64,000 nt of DNA from Glaciecola petra. GTDB lineage: Bacteria; Pseudomonadota; Gammaproteobacteria; Enterobacterales; Alteromonadaceae. The notes under the pieces are model-generated. The model was not told the origin of the DNA, searched no databases, and worked only from the letters and a program-made list of their open reading frames with translations. The position numbers and the translations under genes are program-made. Below, piece after piece: positions 1 through 9,259 of this stretch. How positions within the stretch are numbered: the first letter of the stretch is position 1; the number at the start of each line of letters is the position of its first letter. Where the stretch lies: assembly GCF_031846345.1 (NCBI RefSeq), contig NZ_JAVRHX010000003.1, positions 248,001 to 312,000 of the forward strand. Direction: 5' to 3'.

Positions 1-858
1 CGCCAAAATCCACAAGACTTGCATCAAGCTTGTTTGGATGGCTTAGCTTTATACCTTGCGTGTGGTGTTAACCCTGATGAAAGTGCTATTTTTATGCAAT
101 CACATGTACCCGAACATGCGCAACTTGGATGGGTTTTAAACTGTTACACTCAAATGGGTGAACTTAATCGAATGACTCAATTTAAAGATAAAGCACAAAA
201 AAATCAAAGCAATGTCAACGTTGGTTTATATGCCTATCCAGTGTTACAGGCTGCTGATATTTTATTGTATCAAGCAAATGAAGTGCCCGTCGGTCAAGAT
301 CAAAAACAGCATTTAGAACTTACTCGAGATATCGCAACGCGGTTTAACAATATATATGGCGACGTATTTACATTGCCTGAGCCTTGCATTCCAAAAAATG
401 GCGCTCGCGTCATGAGCCTCCAAGATCCTGATAAGAAAATGTCTAAATCAGATACCAACCCTAATAATGTGATTGGTTTATTAGAAGATACAAAAAAGCT
501 AACCAAAAAAATTAAAAGAGCCGTGACAGACAGTGACGAAGAAGCAAACATCTTTTTTGATATTGAAAAGAAAGCCGGCGTATCTAATTTACTGTCCCTC
601 TTAAGTGCAACTGGGGGTGAATCAATCGAAGCATTGGTACCACAATACGAAGATAAAATGTATGGGCATCTTAAAAAAGACGTCGCTGAAGCCGTTGTAG
701 CGCTTATTAACCCTATTCAAGAGGAATACAGTCGTATTCGAAGCGATCAAGCATATCTTTCTGATGTTATGCACAAAGGTAGTGCTAAAGCTAGAGAAAA
801 AGCGTCCGATACATTATCTAGGGTATACAAAGCCTTAGGTTTTATTACTAGCGTCTAA
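1..858 (+). CDS. trpS: Tryptophan--tRNA ligase (3' part; 5' end outside window)
   Basis: Class I aminoacyl-tRNA synthetase that charges tRNA-Trp in the cytoplasm. The reading frame is open from base 1, so the visible part is about 285 residues of a protein that is usually about 334 long. The N-terminal catalytic strand with the HIGH-like motif lies upstream of the window. Visible family marks are SHVPEHAQLGW, the MTQFKDK stretch, PVGQDQKQHLELTRD and the ATP-binding loop KMSKS (DPDKKMSKSDTN). The ending ...VYKALGF matches the normal C-terminus. The match to the E. coli enzyme is close along its whole visible length, so function is secure. pabA starts 12 bp downstream. Confidence 0.97.
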   Translation, partial: RQNPQDLHQACLDGLALYLACGVNPDESAIFMQSHVPEHAQLGWVLNCYTQMGELNRMTQFKDKAQKNQSNVNVGLYAYPVLQAADILLYQANEVPVGQDQKQHLELTRDIATRFNNIYGDVFTLPEPCIPKNGARVMSLQDPDKKMSKSDTNPNNVIGLLEDTKKLTKKIKRAVTDSDEEANIFFDIEKKAGVSNLLSLLSATGGESIEALVPQYEDKMYGHLKKDVAEAVVALINPIQEEYSRIRSDQAYLSDVMHKGSAKAREKASDTLSRVYKALGFITSV

Positions 859-870
859 TATGAGTATGAT

Positions 871-1452
871 GTGATAGTCATTATCGACAATTACGATTCG
901 TTTACTTATAACTTAGAGCGATATTTTGTTGAGTTAGGCCATCAAACTCGCGTCATTAAAAACGACGAGTTAAATATTGCACAACTTAGCAAAATAAAAT
1001 GTTCTCACTTAGTAATTTCACCTGGGCCATGTACACCAAATGAATCGGGAATATGTATCGAAGCGATTAATACATTTGCGGGTTCTGTACCAATTTTAGG
1101 TGTATGTTTAGGGCATCAAGCTATTGCACAGGTTTTTGGCGGTAAAGTGGTTAGAGCACGACACGTAAGGCACGGTAAAACGTCAGTATTAAATGTCACC
1201 TCGAACACAAGTCAATTGTTTAAAGGTTGCCCAAGCACATTTATAGTGACGCGCTATCATTCTCTTATTGTAGACGATAGTGAACTCGACAAAGCGTTTT
1301 TGGTCACGGCAACTTGTAATACCGAAAACAATAGAGAAGTGATGGCTATTGAAAATCAACAATGCCGTATATATGGACTGCAATATCATCCCGAGTCATT
1401 GTTGACCGAACACGGGCATAAAGTGTTAAAGAATTTTTTGTTGCAAGGATAA
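871..1452 (+). CDS. pabA: Aminodeoxychorismate/anthranilate synthase glutamine amidotransferase subunit
   Basis: Class I glutamine amidotransferase (193 aa) that releases ammonia from glutamine for the chorismate-using partner PabB (folate) or TrpE (tryptophan). The N-terminus IDNYDSFTYN, the nucleophile loop GVCLGHQAIAQ (Cys about residue 79) and the His/Glu pair in YHPESLLTEHG are all intact. The start is GTG; the ATG at 860 runs straight into a stop. The HPESLLTEHGH end resembles PabA more than TrpG, and in alteromonads and Shewanella this gene sits next to argD/astC as here. It may serve both pathways. The HDOD gene begins 5 bp after its stop, so the two are probably co-transcribed. Confidence 0.9.
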   Translation: MIVIIDNYDSFTYNLERYFVELGHQTRVIKNDELNIAQLSKIKCSHLVISPGPCTPNESGICIEAINTFAGSVPILGVCLGHQAIAQVFGGKVVRARHVRHGKTSVLNVTSNTSQLFKGCPSTFIVTRYHSLIVDDSELDKAFLVTATCNTENNREVMAIENQQCRIYGLQYHPESLLTEHGHKVLKNFLLQG

Positions 1453-1457
1453 ATAGA

Positions 1458-2681
1458 TTGAAGGTTCAAGAAGATCCACAAGTGTCTCAACTAACATCAT
1501 TGTACAATGAACGGTTTGAGAAACTCTTATTATCGTTAGATGAGGCGATAATCGATGCTGGGCGCAAAACAGAACGTCAAAAAATAATTGAAGATTCGGA
1601 GCAATTTGAAGCGCGTCGCGAATTGCTTATGGTAGAAGAAATTGCTAATAAGAAAAGAGAGATACAAGCTTCAGCCAAGAATGCGTTTTTGTTACAAATT
1701 GAATCTAAATTTCATCAAGCCCTGCTTCCTGAACTCGAATTAGAGTTTCGTAATATCGACATCATCATGAATAAAATCCTTAAGTTTGATAGTAACTTAG
1801 GACGTCTACTCGATATTTTATATACTGATTCCTGTTCGATTAGTCGTATAGTCGCCTGTTTAGAAAACATCCCTTGGTTAAGTGAGTCGATCATGATGTT
1901 TGTTAAACAACCAAAATATCGTCGAGTAGATTCAGCAGGACGTCCCGTTATATTAAAAACCATAAGAGCCTCTTTAAGTTTTATCGGAATTGAAAGCCTG
2001 CGTATTTTAATACCTGTTTTAGTAGCAAAACATACTAATCCAGCGAAGTCTGAATTCACCCCGGACTTACCTAGAAACCTTTGGATGTACACCATCGGTT
2101 GCGGCAATATAGGTCAGGCATTAGCCGAGAAAAACGGTTTGCGGCCACATTTTGGCTATTGTATTGGCTTATTTTCGAATATTGGTCGCTCAATTATTGC
2201 CAATCTTTATTTACGTACTTTTGACCGCATGCTTACTCAACAAATTATCAAGGCACGAAAAAGCAATAATCCTAATCAGGCAAAAGCACTTTCCGCCCTC
2301 GAACCCTCACACAAATATTTAATTTCTTTGTGGAAAAAACATGCGAGTCGAATTACTGGTGACGTAATATCTGGTCTCAATTGCAAATGGTTGACCATTG
2401 CTGCTGGATTACAAGATTATAGTAAAATTCGCGAAATGACGATTGCCCATGTTGACAAAATCGATGTGCATCCTTTAACAAAGTTACTGTTTAATGCTCA
2501 AGGGTTTATGCAATATAAAATGCTAAGTAAAGACAAACTCATTGGCAAAGAAGAGTCAATGATTTTTTTACGTAACTTTGGCATTGGTTCAAACGACGTA
2601 GCGATTGTGTCCAAGGTCAATTTAACAGGCATAGAGCTAAATATTAGTGGAAAGTTACCGGATGATGTAAATTCATCTTAA
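1458..2681 (+). CDS. HDOD domain protein
   Basis: A 407-residue cytoplasmic protein with a charged, probably helical N-terminus (about 1-90) and an HDOD domain (about 95-300; the hydrophobic pattern LLDILYTDSCSISRIVACLENIPWL... and IGIESLRILIPVLV). HDOD domains resemble HD phosphohydrolases but lack the full metal-binding HD motif and are usually linked to signalling; no enzyme activity is established. The start is TTG, supported by AAGGAT seven bases upstream and by the absence of an in-frame ATG until about residue 57. The specific function is unknown. Placement behind pabA does not obviously explain it. Confidence 0.8.
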   Translation: MKVQEDPQVSQLTSLYNERFEKLLLSLDEAIIDAGRKTERQKIIEDSEQFEARRELLMVEEIANKKREIQASAKNAFLLQIESKFHQALLPELELEFRNIDIIMNKILKFDSNLGRLLDILYTDSCSISRIVACLENIPWLSESIMMFVKQPKYRRVDSAGRPVILKTIRASLSFIGIESLRILIPVLVAKHTNPAKSEFTPDLPRNLWMYTIGCGNIGQALAEKNGLRPHFGYCIGLFSNIGRSIIANLYLRTFDRMLTQQIIKARKSNNPNQAKALSALEPSHKYLISLWKKHASRITGDVISGLNCKWLTIAAGLQDYSKIREMTIAHVDKIDVHPLTKLLFNAQGFMQYKMLSKDKLIGKEESMIFLRNFGIGSNDVAIVSKVNLTGIELNISGKLPDDVNSS

Positions 2682-2721
2682 ATTACTTAACGTCGGTCAC
2701 TAAATTCCCAATATATTTTAA

Positions 2722-2735
2722 TGCATACTTATGCA
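2722..2735. promoter_or_regulatory. Possible ArgR box 1
   Basis: TGCATACTTATGCA is a 5+4+5 inverted repeat with perfect arms, the geometry of the ARG-box consensus TGAAT-WWWW-ATTCA. It matches 8 of the 10 arm positions. The location upstream of an arginine catabolic gene supports the reading, but the site is about 325 bp from the astC start. Confidence 0.35.
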
Positions 2736-2822
2736 GGCATATTGAACGATATAAAAATCATATCATCCTGAACTTACTTTTACCCTTACTATTTGGCGTT
2801 ATATTGTGTTGTATTATGCCTA

Positions 2823-2836
2823 AAAATATTTATTCA
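2823..2836. promoter_or_regulatory. Possible ArgR box 2
   Basis: AAAATATTTATTCA matches the ARG-box consensus TGAAT-WWWW-ATTCA in 12 of 14 positions, including a complete right arm. ArgR normally binds two boxes three bases apart; I see no clear partner next to this one, so it could be a weak or chance match. Confidence 0.4.
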
Positions 2837-3019
2837 CTTTTTTCGTAATTACATCAATCCGCAGTAAAAACAAGGCTTGTAGCGCAATTATCTTGACGAC
2901 TTATGTTTTTTTTTCTGGCATACTCAGTGGCAAATGTGTGGTTCAGAGCAACTTGGATACTGCATAAAAACATGACAAATCACCGCTTCAATGACAGTGG
3001 TTTTTATGAGTTTTTTTAA

Positions 3020-3040
3020 AGCTATATAATATATATAGCT
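3020..3040. promoter_or_regulatory. 9-bp inverted repeat overlapping a TATAAT box
   Basis: AGCTATATA-ATA-TATATAGCT has perfect 9-bp arms and a 3-base centre. It covers a TATAAT hexamer (3025-3030) and ends 20 bp before the astC start. It could be a -10 region, an operator overlapping it, or a 5' leader hairpin. Confidence 0.35.
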
Positions 3041-3060
3041 CCCGATATACGAGGTTTAAG

Positions 3061-4281
3061 ATGCAAGTCAATCGCGAAACGTTTAACGATGTAATGGTGC
3101 CAAATTATAATCCAGCAGCTATGGTTCCCGTAAGAGGACAAGGCTCACGCGTATGGGATCAAGAAAATGTTGAGTATATTGATTTTGCTGGTGGCATCGC
3201 AGTTAACGTGTTAGGGCATTGCCACCCAGCATTAACCAGCGCATTGCTGGAACAAGGAAATAAGCTTTGGCATCTTAGCAATGTATTCACCAACGAACCT
3301 GCTTTGCGTTTAGCGGCCAAACTTGTTGATGCAACTTTTGCAGACAAAGTATATTTTGCAAACTCGGGGGCAGAAGCCAACGAAGCCGCCCTTAAATTAG
3401 CACGAAGATTTATGCTCGACCATCATGATGAAGGCAAAGATGAAATTATTGCATTTAAACAAGGCTTTCACGGACGAACGTTTTTCACGGTAACAGTGGG
3501 CGGACAACCTGCCTATTCAGATGGGTTTGGACCCAAGCCAGGCGGCATAATACACGGTGAATACGGCAATTTAGCAATGCTCGAAGACATGATGTCGAAC
3601 AAAACATGTGCCGTTATGATGGAGCCGATGCAAGGGGAAGGAGGCATTATTGTACCTGAACCTGAATTTGTAAAAGGCGTGCGCGCGCTCTGCGACAAAC
3701 ACAATGCTCTCCTGATTTTTGACGAAGTACAATCTGGCATGGGGCGCACGGGTAAATTATTCGAATACATGAATTTAGACGTTACACCCGACATTTTAAC
3801 TAGCGCCAAATCTCTCGGCGGAGGTTTTCCAATTGGTGCAATGTTAACCACAGCCAAAATCGCAGAAAGTCTAAAACCGGGCACCCATGGCAGCACTTAT
3901 GGCGGAAACCCTCTTGCATGCGCGGTAGCCGAAGCTGCTTTTGATGTCATCAATCAACAAGAAGTGCTAGATGGAGTATTGCTGAAAGAAGCGCTTTTTC
4001 GTGAACACCTTGCACGAATAAATAATAAATATGAGGTGTTTACCGAAATCAGAGGCAAAGGAATGTTATTAGGTTGTGCATTAAACGAAAAATATAAAGG
4101 TCGTGCTCGAGATTTTATGGTTGCTGCCAATAACGAAGGATTAATGTGTTTAGTTGCAGGTATGAATGTAGTGCGTTTTGCGCCTAGTTTGGTTATACCC
4201 GAAGAAGACATTATAGAGGGCCTAGCTAGATTCGAAAAAGGCATCGCGAAACTAGTTTCAACGCCTTCAGACTCGAAATAG
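3061..4281 (+). CDS. astC: Succinylornithine/acetylornithine transaminase
   Basis: Class III PLP-dependent aminotransferase (406 aa). Next to astA and astD it should transaminate succinylornithine to succinylglutamate semialdehyde in arginine catabolism; this family also does the N-acetylornithine step of arginine synthesis (ArgD). Visible marks are the PLP region ANSGAEANEAALKLAR, the FDEVQSGMGRTG strand with the cofactor Asp, and the PLP lysine in SAKSLGGGFPIGA. The usual GSTYGGNPLA follows. ATG start with GAGG. astA follows after 8 bp. No separate argD is in view, so a dual role is likely but inferred. Confidence 0.92.
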   Translation: MQVNRETFNDVMVPNYNPAAMVPVRGQGSRVWDQENVEYIDFAGGIAVNVLGHCHPALTSALLEQGNKLWHLSNVFTNEPALRLAAKLVDATFADKVYFANSGAEANEAALKLARRFMLDHHDEGKDEIIAFKQGFHGRTFFTVTVGGQPAYSDGFGPKPGGIIHGEYGNLAMLEDMMSNKTCAVMMEPMQGEGGIIVPEPEFVKGVRALCDKHNALLIFDEVQSGMGRTGKLFEYMNLDVTPDILTSAKSLGGGFPIGAMLTTAKIAESLKPGTHGSTYGGNPLACAVAEAAFDVINQQEVLDGVLLKEALFREHLARINNKYEVFTEIRGKGMLLGCALNEKYKGRARDFMVAANNEGLMCLVAGMNVVRFAPSLVIPEEDIIEGLARFEKGIAKLVSTPSDSK

Positions 4282-4289
4282 CGCGCCTT

Positions 4290-5327
4290 ATGCTAATTAT
4301 TCGCCCTATTGAAACAAATGATTATCCAGCTTTGTATCAGATTGCCCAAGATTCGGGGATTGGGTTTACATCGCTTCCGGTAAACGAAGAATTATTGAAA
4401 AACAAAATTGCGGAGTCTATCAAAGCATTTAATTCTAATCCTCAACGTGCTGGTGAACAAAGTTATTTGTTGGTCATGGAAGACACCCAAACTGGCGAAG
4501 TAGTAGGCACATCAGGGATTGAAGCAACAGTAGGTTTGCAAGATGCTTTTTATCATTACCATGTGGGAAAAGTCGTTCATGCATCTCGCGAGTTAAATGT
4601 CCACAATACAGTAGACATTCTCACTTTTTGCAATGATTATTCTGGGGTTAGCGAAATCTGCACTCTGTTTCTGCAAGAAAAAGCGCGCAAGGGTTTAGCC
4701 GGCAGACTTCTGTCAAAATGTCGATTTTTATTCATGGCGCAGCATCAGCAACGTTTCGCTGACATAGTCATTGCTGAAATGCGCGGTGTATCAGATGAAC
4801 GCGGAAAATCACCATTTTGGGAGTGGCTTGAAGACCATTTTTTCTCAGTTGATTTTCCAACAGCAGACTATTTGACTGGTATTGGCAACAAGGTTTTTAT
4901 CGCTGAATTAATGCCCAAATACCCCATATATGTCAACTTACTCTCAAAAGCAGCCCAGAATTGTATTGGCCAGGTTCATGACAAAACATTACCTGCTTTG
5001 CGCATGTTAGAAAAAGAAGGATTTAAGTGTCGAGGTTATGTTGACATTTTCGACGCAGGACCGACTGTAGAAGCCGATGTTAGTAACATTGCAACAGTGC
5101 GGCAAAGTCATGAGGCAAGCGTGGAAATCAGTACAAATACTGAGTTAGACGATTGTGATGAGCATTTTATTATCAATTCGGAAGTGGCATCTTTCAGAGC
5201 TTGTATTGGGCGAATAAAAATCCTTGATAATAACAAGGTTGCCATTTCTGAGAAACTAGCAAAAGCATTGCTGGTAAAAGAAGGTGCGACCATCAGATAC
5301 GCTCACAATAGCCTTCAACACTATTAA
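4290..5327 (+). CDS. astA: Arginine N-succinyltransferase
   Basis: First step of the ammonia-producing arginine succinyltransferase pathway: succinyl-CoA plus arginine gives N2-succinylarginine. The 345-residue length equals that of E. coli AstA (344). The N-terminus MLIIRPIETNDYPALYQIA, the conserved SGIGFTSLP, the HYHVGKVVHASREL block and the CTLFLQEKARKGLAGRLLSK acyl-CoA segment are characteristic. It starts 8 bp after astC with weak Shine-Dalgarno sequence, suggesting translational coupling. astB (dihydrolase) and astE (desuccinylase) are not in this window. Confidence 0.95.
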   Translation: MLIIRPIETNDYPALYQIAQDSGIGFTSLPVNEELLKNKIAESIKAFNSNPQRAGEQSYLLVMEDTQTGEVVGTSGIEATVGLQDAFYHYHVGKVVHASRELNVHNTVDILTFCNDYSGVSEICTLFLQEKARKGLAGRLLSKCRFLFMAQHQQRFADIVIAEMRGVSDERGKSPFWEWLEDHFFSVDFPTADYLTGIGNKVFIAELMPKYPIYVNLLSKAAQNCIGQVHDKTLPALRMLEKEGFKCRGYVDIFDAGPTVEADVSNIATVRQSHEASVEISTNTELDDCDEHFIINSEVASFRACIGRIKILDNNKVAISEKLAKALLVKEGATIRYAHNSLQHY

Positions 5328-5366
5328 TTCGGCAAATAAACAAATCAAAATACGGGAGTCATCCAT

Positions 5367-6857
5367 ATGTTGCAAACTCAGCTAACTGACAACACTCATT
5401 TTATCAATGGGCAATGGGTATCGGGCAATGGTGAATTGATGGTATCTGTCGATCCCGCAAAAAATGTGCAAGTATGGCAAGGTAATTGTGCAAGTTCAGG
5501 GCAAGTTGAACAAGCAATACTATCAGCAAGAGGAGCTTTTCTTTCTTGGTCTATGCTCTCTTTTGAAGAAAGGCTTAATATTATAAAACGCTTTGCGGAA
5601 CTTCTGGGTGAGAATAAATCTGAATTTGCCGCTATTATTGCTCAAGAAACAGGTAAGCCAACTTGGGAAACTGCAACTGAAGTTGGCGCAATGATTGGTA
5701 AAATTACTATTTCTGAACGTGCTTACTTGGAACGAACCGGCACGGTAGAAAACCCAATGCCAGCTGGCAAGGCAATGCTTCGTCATCGGCCGCATGGCGT
5801 TGTTGCAGTCTTTGGTCCTTATAACTTTCCTGGGCATTTGCCCAACGGTCATATTGTACCAGCTCTTTTGGCTGGCAATACTGTGGTTTTTAAACCCAGT
5901 GATTTGACGCCGCTAGTGGCTCAGTATACGGTTCAGTTGTGGCAAAAGGCAGGCTTACCCGAAGGTGTTCTAAATTTAGTCCAAGGTCAAGTAGAAACTG
6001 GAAAAGCTCTGGCTACCCACGATCAAATTGATGGTCTGTTTTTTACCGGTAGCTCAACAACAGGTAAGCTTCTGCACGAACAGTTTGCTGGGCAACCAGG
6101 TAAAATATTAGCACTCGAAATGGGCGGCAATAACTCATTGATTGTGACAAAAGTCGAAGATACCTTGGCTACTGTTCACGACATAATACAATCTGCCTTC
6201 ATTACTTCAGGGCAACGCTGTACGTGTGCAAGAAAATTATTTGTTCCTGTCGGCGACGAAGGTGACAAAATCATCGATAAACTTGTTCACGCCACAAAGC
6301 TGTTAAAGCCCGATGTTTATGACGCTGAACAGCAACCATTTATGGGTGCCATGATATCGTCTAGAGCTGCAAGCATGATGATGACAGCACAAGACCAATT
6401 ACAGTCATTAGGTGGCACAAGTTTAGTCACCATGGAGCACTTAGATGCTAAAACTGGCTTAATCACCCCGGGGATTATAGATGTAACCGACATTGTAGAT
6501 TCACTTCCCGATGAAGAGCATTTTGGACCACTTTTAAAGGTGATAAGGTACACGCATATAGACCGCGCGATTGAATTAGCAAACGCCACGCGCTTTGGGC
6601 TTTCAGCTGGATTATTAGCCGACGATAAAGCCGATTATGACTACTTTTTACCCCGCATCAGAGCTGGGATTGTGAATTGGAATCGGCCCATTACAGGAGC
6701 CAGCAGTGCAGCCCCGTTTGGTGGCATAGGTGACAGTGGAAATCACCGAGCAAGCGCTTATTATGCCGCTGACTACTGTGCATACCCTGTGGCTTCCGTA
6801 GAGCTTGATAAAGTCACTTTGCCTGGAAGTTTAAGCCCAGGCTTATTGTTAGAATAA
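5367..6857 (+). CDS. astD: Succinylglutamate-semialdehyde dehydrogenase
   Basis: NAD-dependent aldehyde dehydrogenase oxidising N-succinylglutamate semialdehyde to N-succinylglutamate, the fourth AST step. 496 residues, close to E. coli AstD (492). It has the opening THFINGQWVSG, the Rossmann/NAD segment FFTGSSTTGK, the catalytic Glu in ALEMGGNN and the nucleophilic Cys in SGQRCTCARKL. The start ATG follows GGGAG by about 8 bases, and the gap to astA is 39 bp. It ends 15 bp from the converging parC. A weak 5-bp hairpin (CCTTA-AC-TAAGG) lies at the junction but no good terminator. Confidence 0.94.
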   Translation: MLQTQLTDNTHFINGQWVSGNGELMVSVDPAKNVQVWQGNCASSGQVEQAILSARGAFLSWSMLSFEERLNIIKRFAELLGENKSEFAAIIAQETGKPTWETATEVGAMIGKITISERAYLERTGTVENPMPAGKAMLRHRPHGVVAVFGPYNFPGHLPNGHIVPALLAGNTVVFKPSDLTPLVAQYTVQLWQKAGLPEGVLNLVQGQVETGKALATHDQIDGLFFTGSSTTGKLLHEQFAGQPGKILALEMGGNNSLIVTKVEDTLATVHDIIQSAFITSGQRCTCARKLFVPVGDEGDKIIDKLVHATKLLKPDVYDAEQQPFMGAMISSRAASMMMTAQDQLQSLGGTSLVTMEHLDAKTGLITPGIIDVTDIVDSLPDEEHFGPLLKVIRYTHIDRAIELANATRFGLSAGLLADDKADYDYFLPRIRAGIVNWNRPITGASSAAPFGGIGDSGNHRASAYYAADYCAYPVASVELDKVTLPGSLSPGLLLE

Positions 6858-6872
6858 ATAAACACTAAAGCC

Positions 6873-9170
6873 TTAACTAAGGTCTGGTTTTTCAGTATCT
6901 TCGTTCTTTTTGGCTTGCGGTAAAATAATTTCGATATCATCAACGCGCTGCAAGCCTCGAGGTAATTTGTTTCCTCGCCTGCCGCGTTCACCTTGATAAT
7001 GACTTAAATCATTGGCTGTTAATGTCATACCGCGTTTGCCTGAAATTACTTTAACACTAGCGCCGTCGGGCACTACTGCCAATTGAGTCAAATACTCTTC
7101 TCTAATTTTGGCTTTAGCTGACGGGATGTTCATTAATTTATTACCTTTACCCTTGCCTAACACAGGTAAATCCTTCAATGGGAAAAGCAACATGCGGCCT
7201 TGATTGGAGATACTCAAACACCAATCGGTGTCTACACCACTGATAGGCCGAGGTTCCAGTATTTTTGCCGCTGTAGGTAAAGAAACAAAAGCTTTGCCCG
7301 CTTTGTTTTTGGTTACCATGTCAGTAAAGCTTGAAACAAAACCATAACCGGCATCAGACCCTACCAAATAACTTTGTTGGTCCTGTCCCATTATTACGTA
7401 TTCAGCGCGTTCTCCACCTACAATATTAAAGCGCCCTGTTATAGGTTCCCCTTGGCTCCTAGCAGAAGGCAGACCATGTGCATCACAAGAAAATGTGCGG
7501 CCGCCAGAATCCAAGAATACAGCAAGTTGATTGCTACGACCTTTAGCACTGGCTAAATAACTATCCCCCGCCTTATAGCTGAGCCCTTCAACATCCACAT
7601 CGTGTCCTTTTGCACACCGTGCCCATCCTTTTTCAGATAAAACAACGGTTACCGCCTCGGAAGGAATAAGTTCTTTTTCTGTCAATGCTTTAGCATCTTC
7701 ACGCGCGACAATAGGACTGCGTCTATCATCACCATATGTTTCGGCGTCGGCTAATATTTCTTTTTTGATTAGTGTTTTTAAACGACGGTCAGACGACAAC
7801 AGTAACTGCAAGGAATCACGCTCTTTAGCTAATTCTTCTTGCTCAGATTTAATCTTAAATTCTTCTAATTTGGCTAAATGCCTTAATTTCAAATCTAATA
7901 TTGCTTCTGCCTGCTTTTCCGACAAACTAAAGCGACTAATCAATTCTTTTTTAGGCTCATCGTGAGTACGTATGATCTCGATAACTTCGTCTATATTCAG
8001 AAAGGCAATAAGCAAACCTTCCAAAATATGCAGACGAGCCAGCAGTTTGTCTAATCTATATTGGATACGACGAGTAACCGTTGTTTTCCGAAATACCAAC
8101 CACTCACTCAATATAGTTTTTAAATCTTTTACATGAGGTCGGCCATCAAGGCCTATCATATTTATGTTTACACGATAACTCTTTTCTAAGTCAGTAGTGG
8201 CAAACAAGTGATTCATTAATTGTGTTGTATCAACTCGGTTAGACCGCGGCGTGATAACTAATCGAGTGGGGTTCTCGTGATCAGACTCATCACGCAAGTC
8301 ACTTACCATAGGCAGCTTTTTAGCCTGCATCTGGTTAGCTATTTGCTCAATGATCTTTGCACCCGAGGCCTGATGAGGTAGCGCGCTAATGATAATTTCG
8401 CCGTTGTCTTGCGCAAAAACAGCTCGCATTTTTATAGAGCCGCGACCTGTCTCATATATTTTACTTATATCAGCCTTGGGCGTAATAATTTCGGCATCAG
8501 TTGGGTAGTCAGGCCCTTGTACGATGGTTAAGAGCTCAGTTAATTCAGCGCGACTGTTGTCAAGCAGTAAAGCACAGGCATCGGCCAGTTCGCGTACATT
8601 ATGCGGTGGAATATCCGTTGCCATACCGACAGCAATGCCTGTTACTCCGTTCAATAAAATATGCGGAAGCCGGGCTGGTAATACAACTGGCTCATTTAGT
8701 TCGCCGTCAAAGTTTGGCTGCCAATCGGCAGTGCCTTGGCCTAACTCTGTTAGTAATACTTCACTAAATTTTGATAATCTTGCTTCGGTATATCGCATAG
8801 CTGCGAAAGACTTGGGATCATCGGGGGCACCCCAGTTACCTTGACCATCTACTAAGGGATAGCGATATGAGAAAGGTTGCGCCATTAATACCATGGCTTC
8901 ATAACAGGCAGAATCGCCATGCGGGTGGAATTTACCTAACACATCACCAACCGTACGTGCTGACTTCTTGTATTTAGCGTTGTTACTTAGCCCTAAATCA
9001 GACATTGCATAAATGATACGACGCTGCACAGGTTTTAAGCCGTCTCCTATGTGGGGCAATGCCCTATCCATAATGACGTACATAGAGTAATTTAAATAGG
9101 CATCTTCGGTAAAACGCCCCATAGGCATTTGTTCGATTCCGTCGCTATTGATAATGGTGTCGTTATTCAT
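6873..9170 (-). CDS. parC: DNA topoisomerase IV subunit A
   Basis: Type IIA topoisomerase subunit that decatenates daughter chromosomes with ParE. 765 residues, full length. The winged-helix/tower core carries the active-site tyrosine in MRYTEARLS, the quinolone-determining segment HPHGDSACYEAM (wild-type Ser and Glu at the positions of E. coli Ser80 and Glu84), GVTGIAVGMATDIPPHN and a C-terminal beta-pinwheel region with basic GERGRRGNKLPRG. parE is not adjacent. Transcribed away from the sensor kinase at 9260; the shared 90-bp gap should hold both promoters. Confidence 0.97.
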   Translation of the reverse strand: MNNDTIINSDGIEQMPMGRFTEDAYLNYSMYVIMDRALPHIGDGLKPVQRRIIYAMSDLGLSNNAKYKKSARTVGDVLGKFHPHGDSACYEAMVLMAQPFSYRYPLVDGQGNWGAPDDPKSFAAMRYTEARLSKFSEVLLTELGQGTADWQPNFDGELNEPVVLPARLPHILLNGVTGIAVGMATDIPPHNVRELADACALLLDNSRAELTELLTIVQGPDYPTDAEIITPKADISKIYETGRGSIKMRAVFAQDNGEIIISALPHQASGAKIIEQIANQMQAKKLPMVSDLRDESDHENPTRLVITPRSNRVDTTQLMNHLFATTDLEKSYRVNINMIGLDGRPHVKDLKTILSEWLVFRKTTVTRRIQYRLDKLLARLHILEGLLIAFLNIDEVIEIIRTHDEPKKELISRFSLSEKQAEAILDLKLRHLAKLEEFKIKSEQEELAKERDSLQLLLSSDRRLKTLIKKEILADAETYGDDRRSPIVAREDAKALTEKELIPSEAVTVVLSEKGWARCAKGHDVDVEGLSYKAGDSYLASAKGRSNQLAVFLDSGGRTFSCDAHGLPSARSQGEPITGRFNIVGGERAEYVIMGQDQQSYLVGSDAGYGFVSSFTDMVTKNKAGKAFVSLPTAAKILEPRPISGVDTDWCLSISNQGRMLLFPLKDLPVLGKGKGNKLMNIPSAKAKIREEYLTQLAVVPDGASVKVISGKRGMTLTANDLSHYQGERGRRGNKLPRGLQRVDDIEIILPQAKKNEDTEKPDLS

Positions 9171-9259
9171 TTTTTATTTCACCTGCGCATATGAAGCGTC
9201 TTTTATTCGGTAAATTTTCTTCTAATTTTGATTAAGCATGCAAAGCCATTTTTTTTACA

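Larger units (their letters stand above)
2682..3060 (+). promoter_or_regulatory. Intergenic control region of the ast genes
   Basis: 379 bp, A+T rich, with no convincing ORF. It holds two ArgR-box-like palindromes (2722-2735 and 2823-2836), a TATAAT hexamer at 3025-3030 inside a longer inverted repeat, and a GAGG ribosome-binding site (3051-3054) seven bases before the astC ATG. No good -35 hexamer is apparent, which would fit an activator-dependent promoter, but this is an inference. Confidence 0.45.

Noticed and set aside
2881..2960. TTGACG and GGCATAC/TGGCAAA stretches resembling promoter elements upstream of astC
   Set aside because: No correctly spaced -10 for TTGACG, and the GG-N10 element ends in GG, not GC, so it is not a sigma-54 site.
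6868..6885. Small hairpin CCTTA-AC-TAAGG at the astD/parC junction
   Set aside because: Five-base stem with a two-base loop overlapping the parC stop; not a credible terminator.
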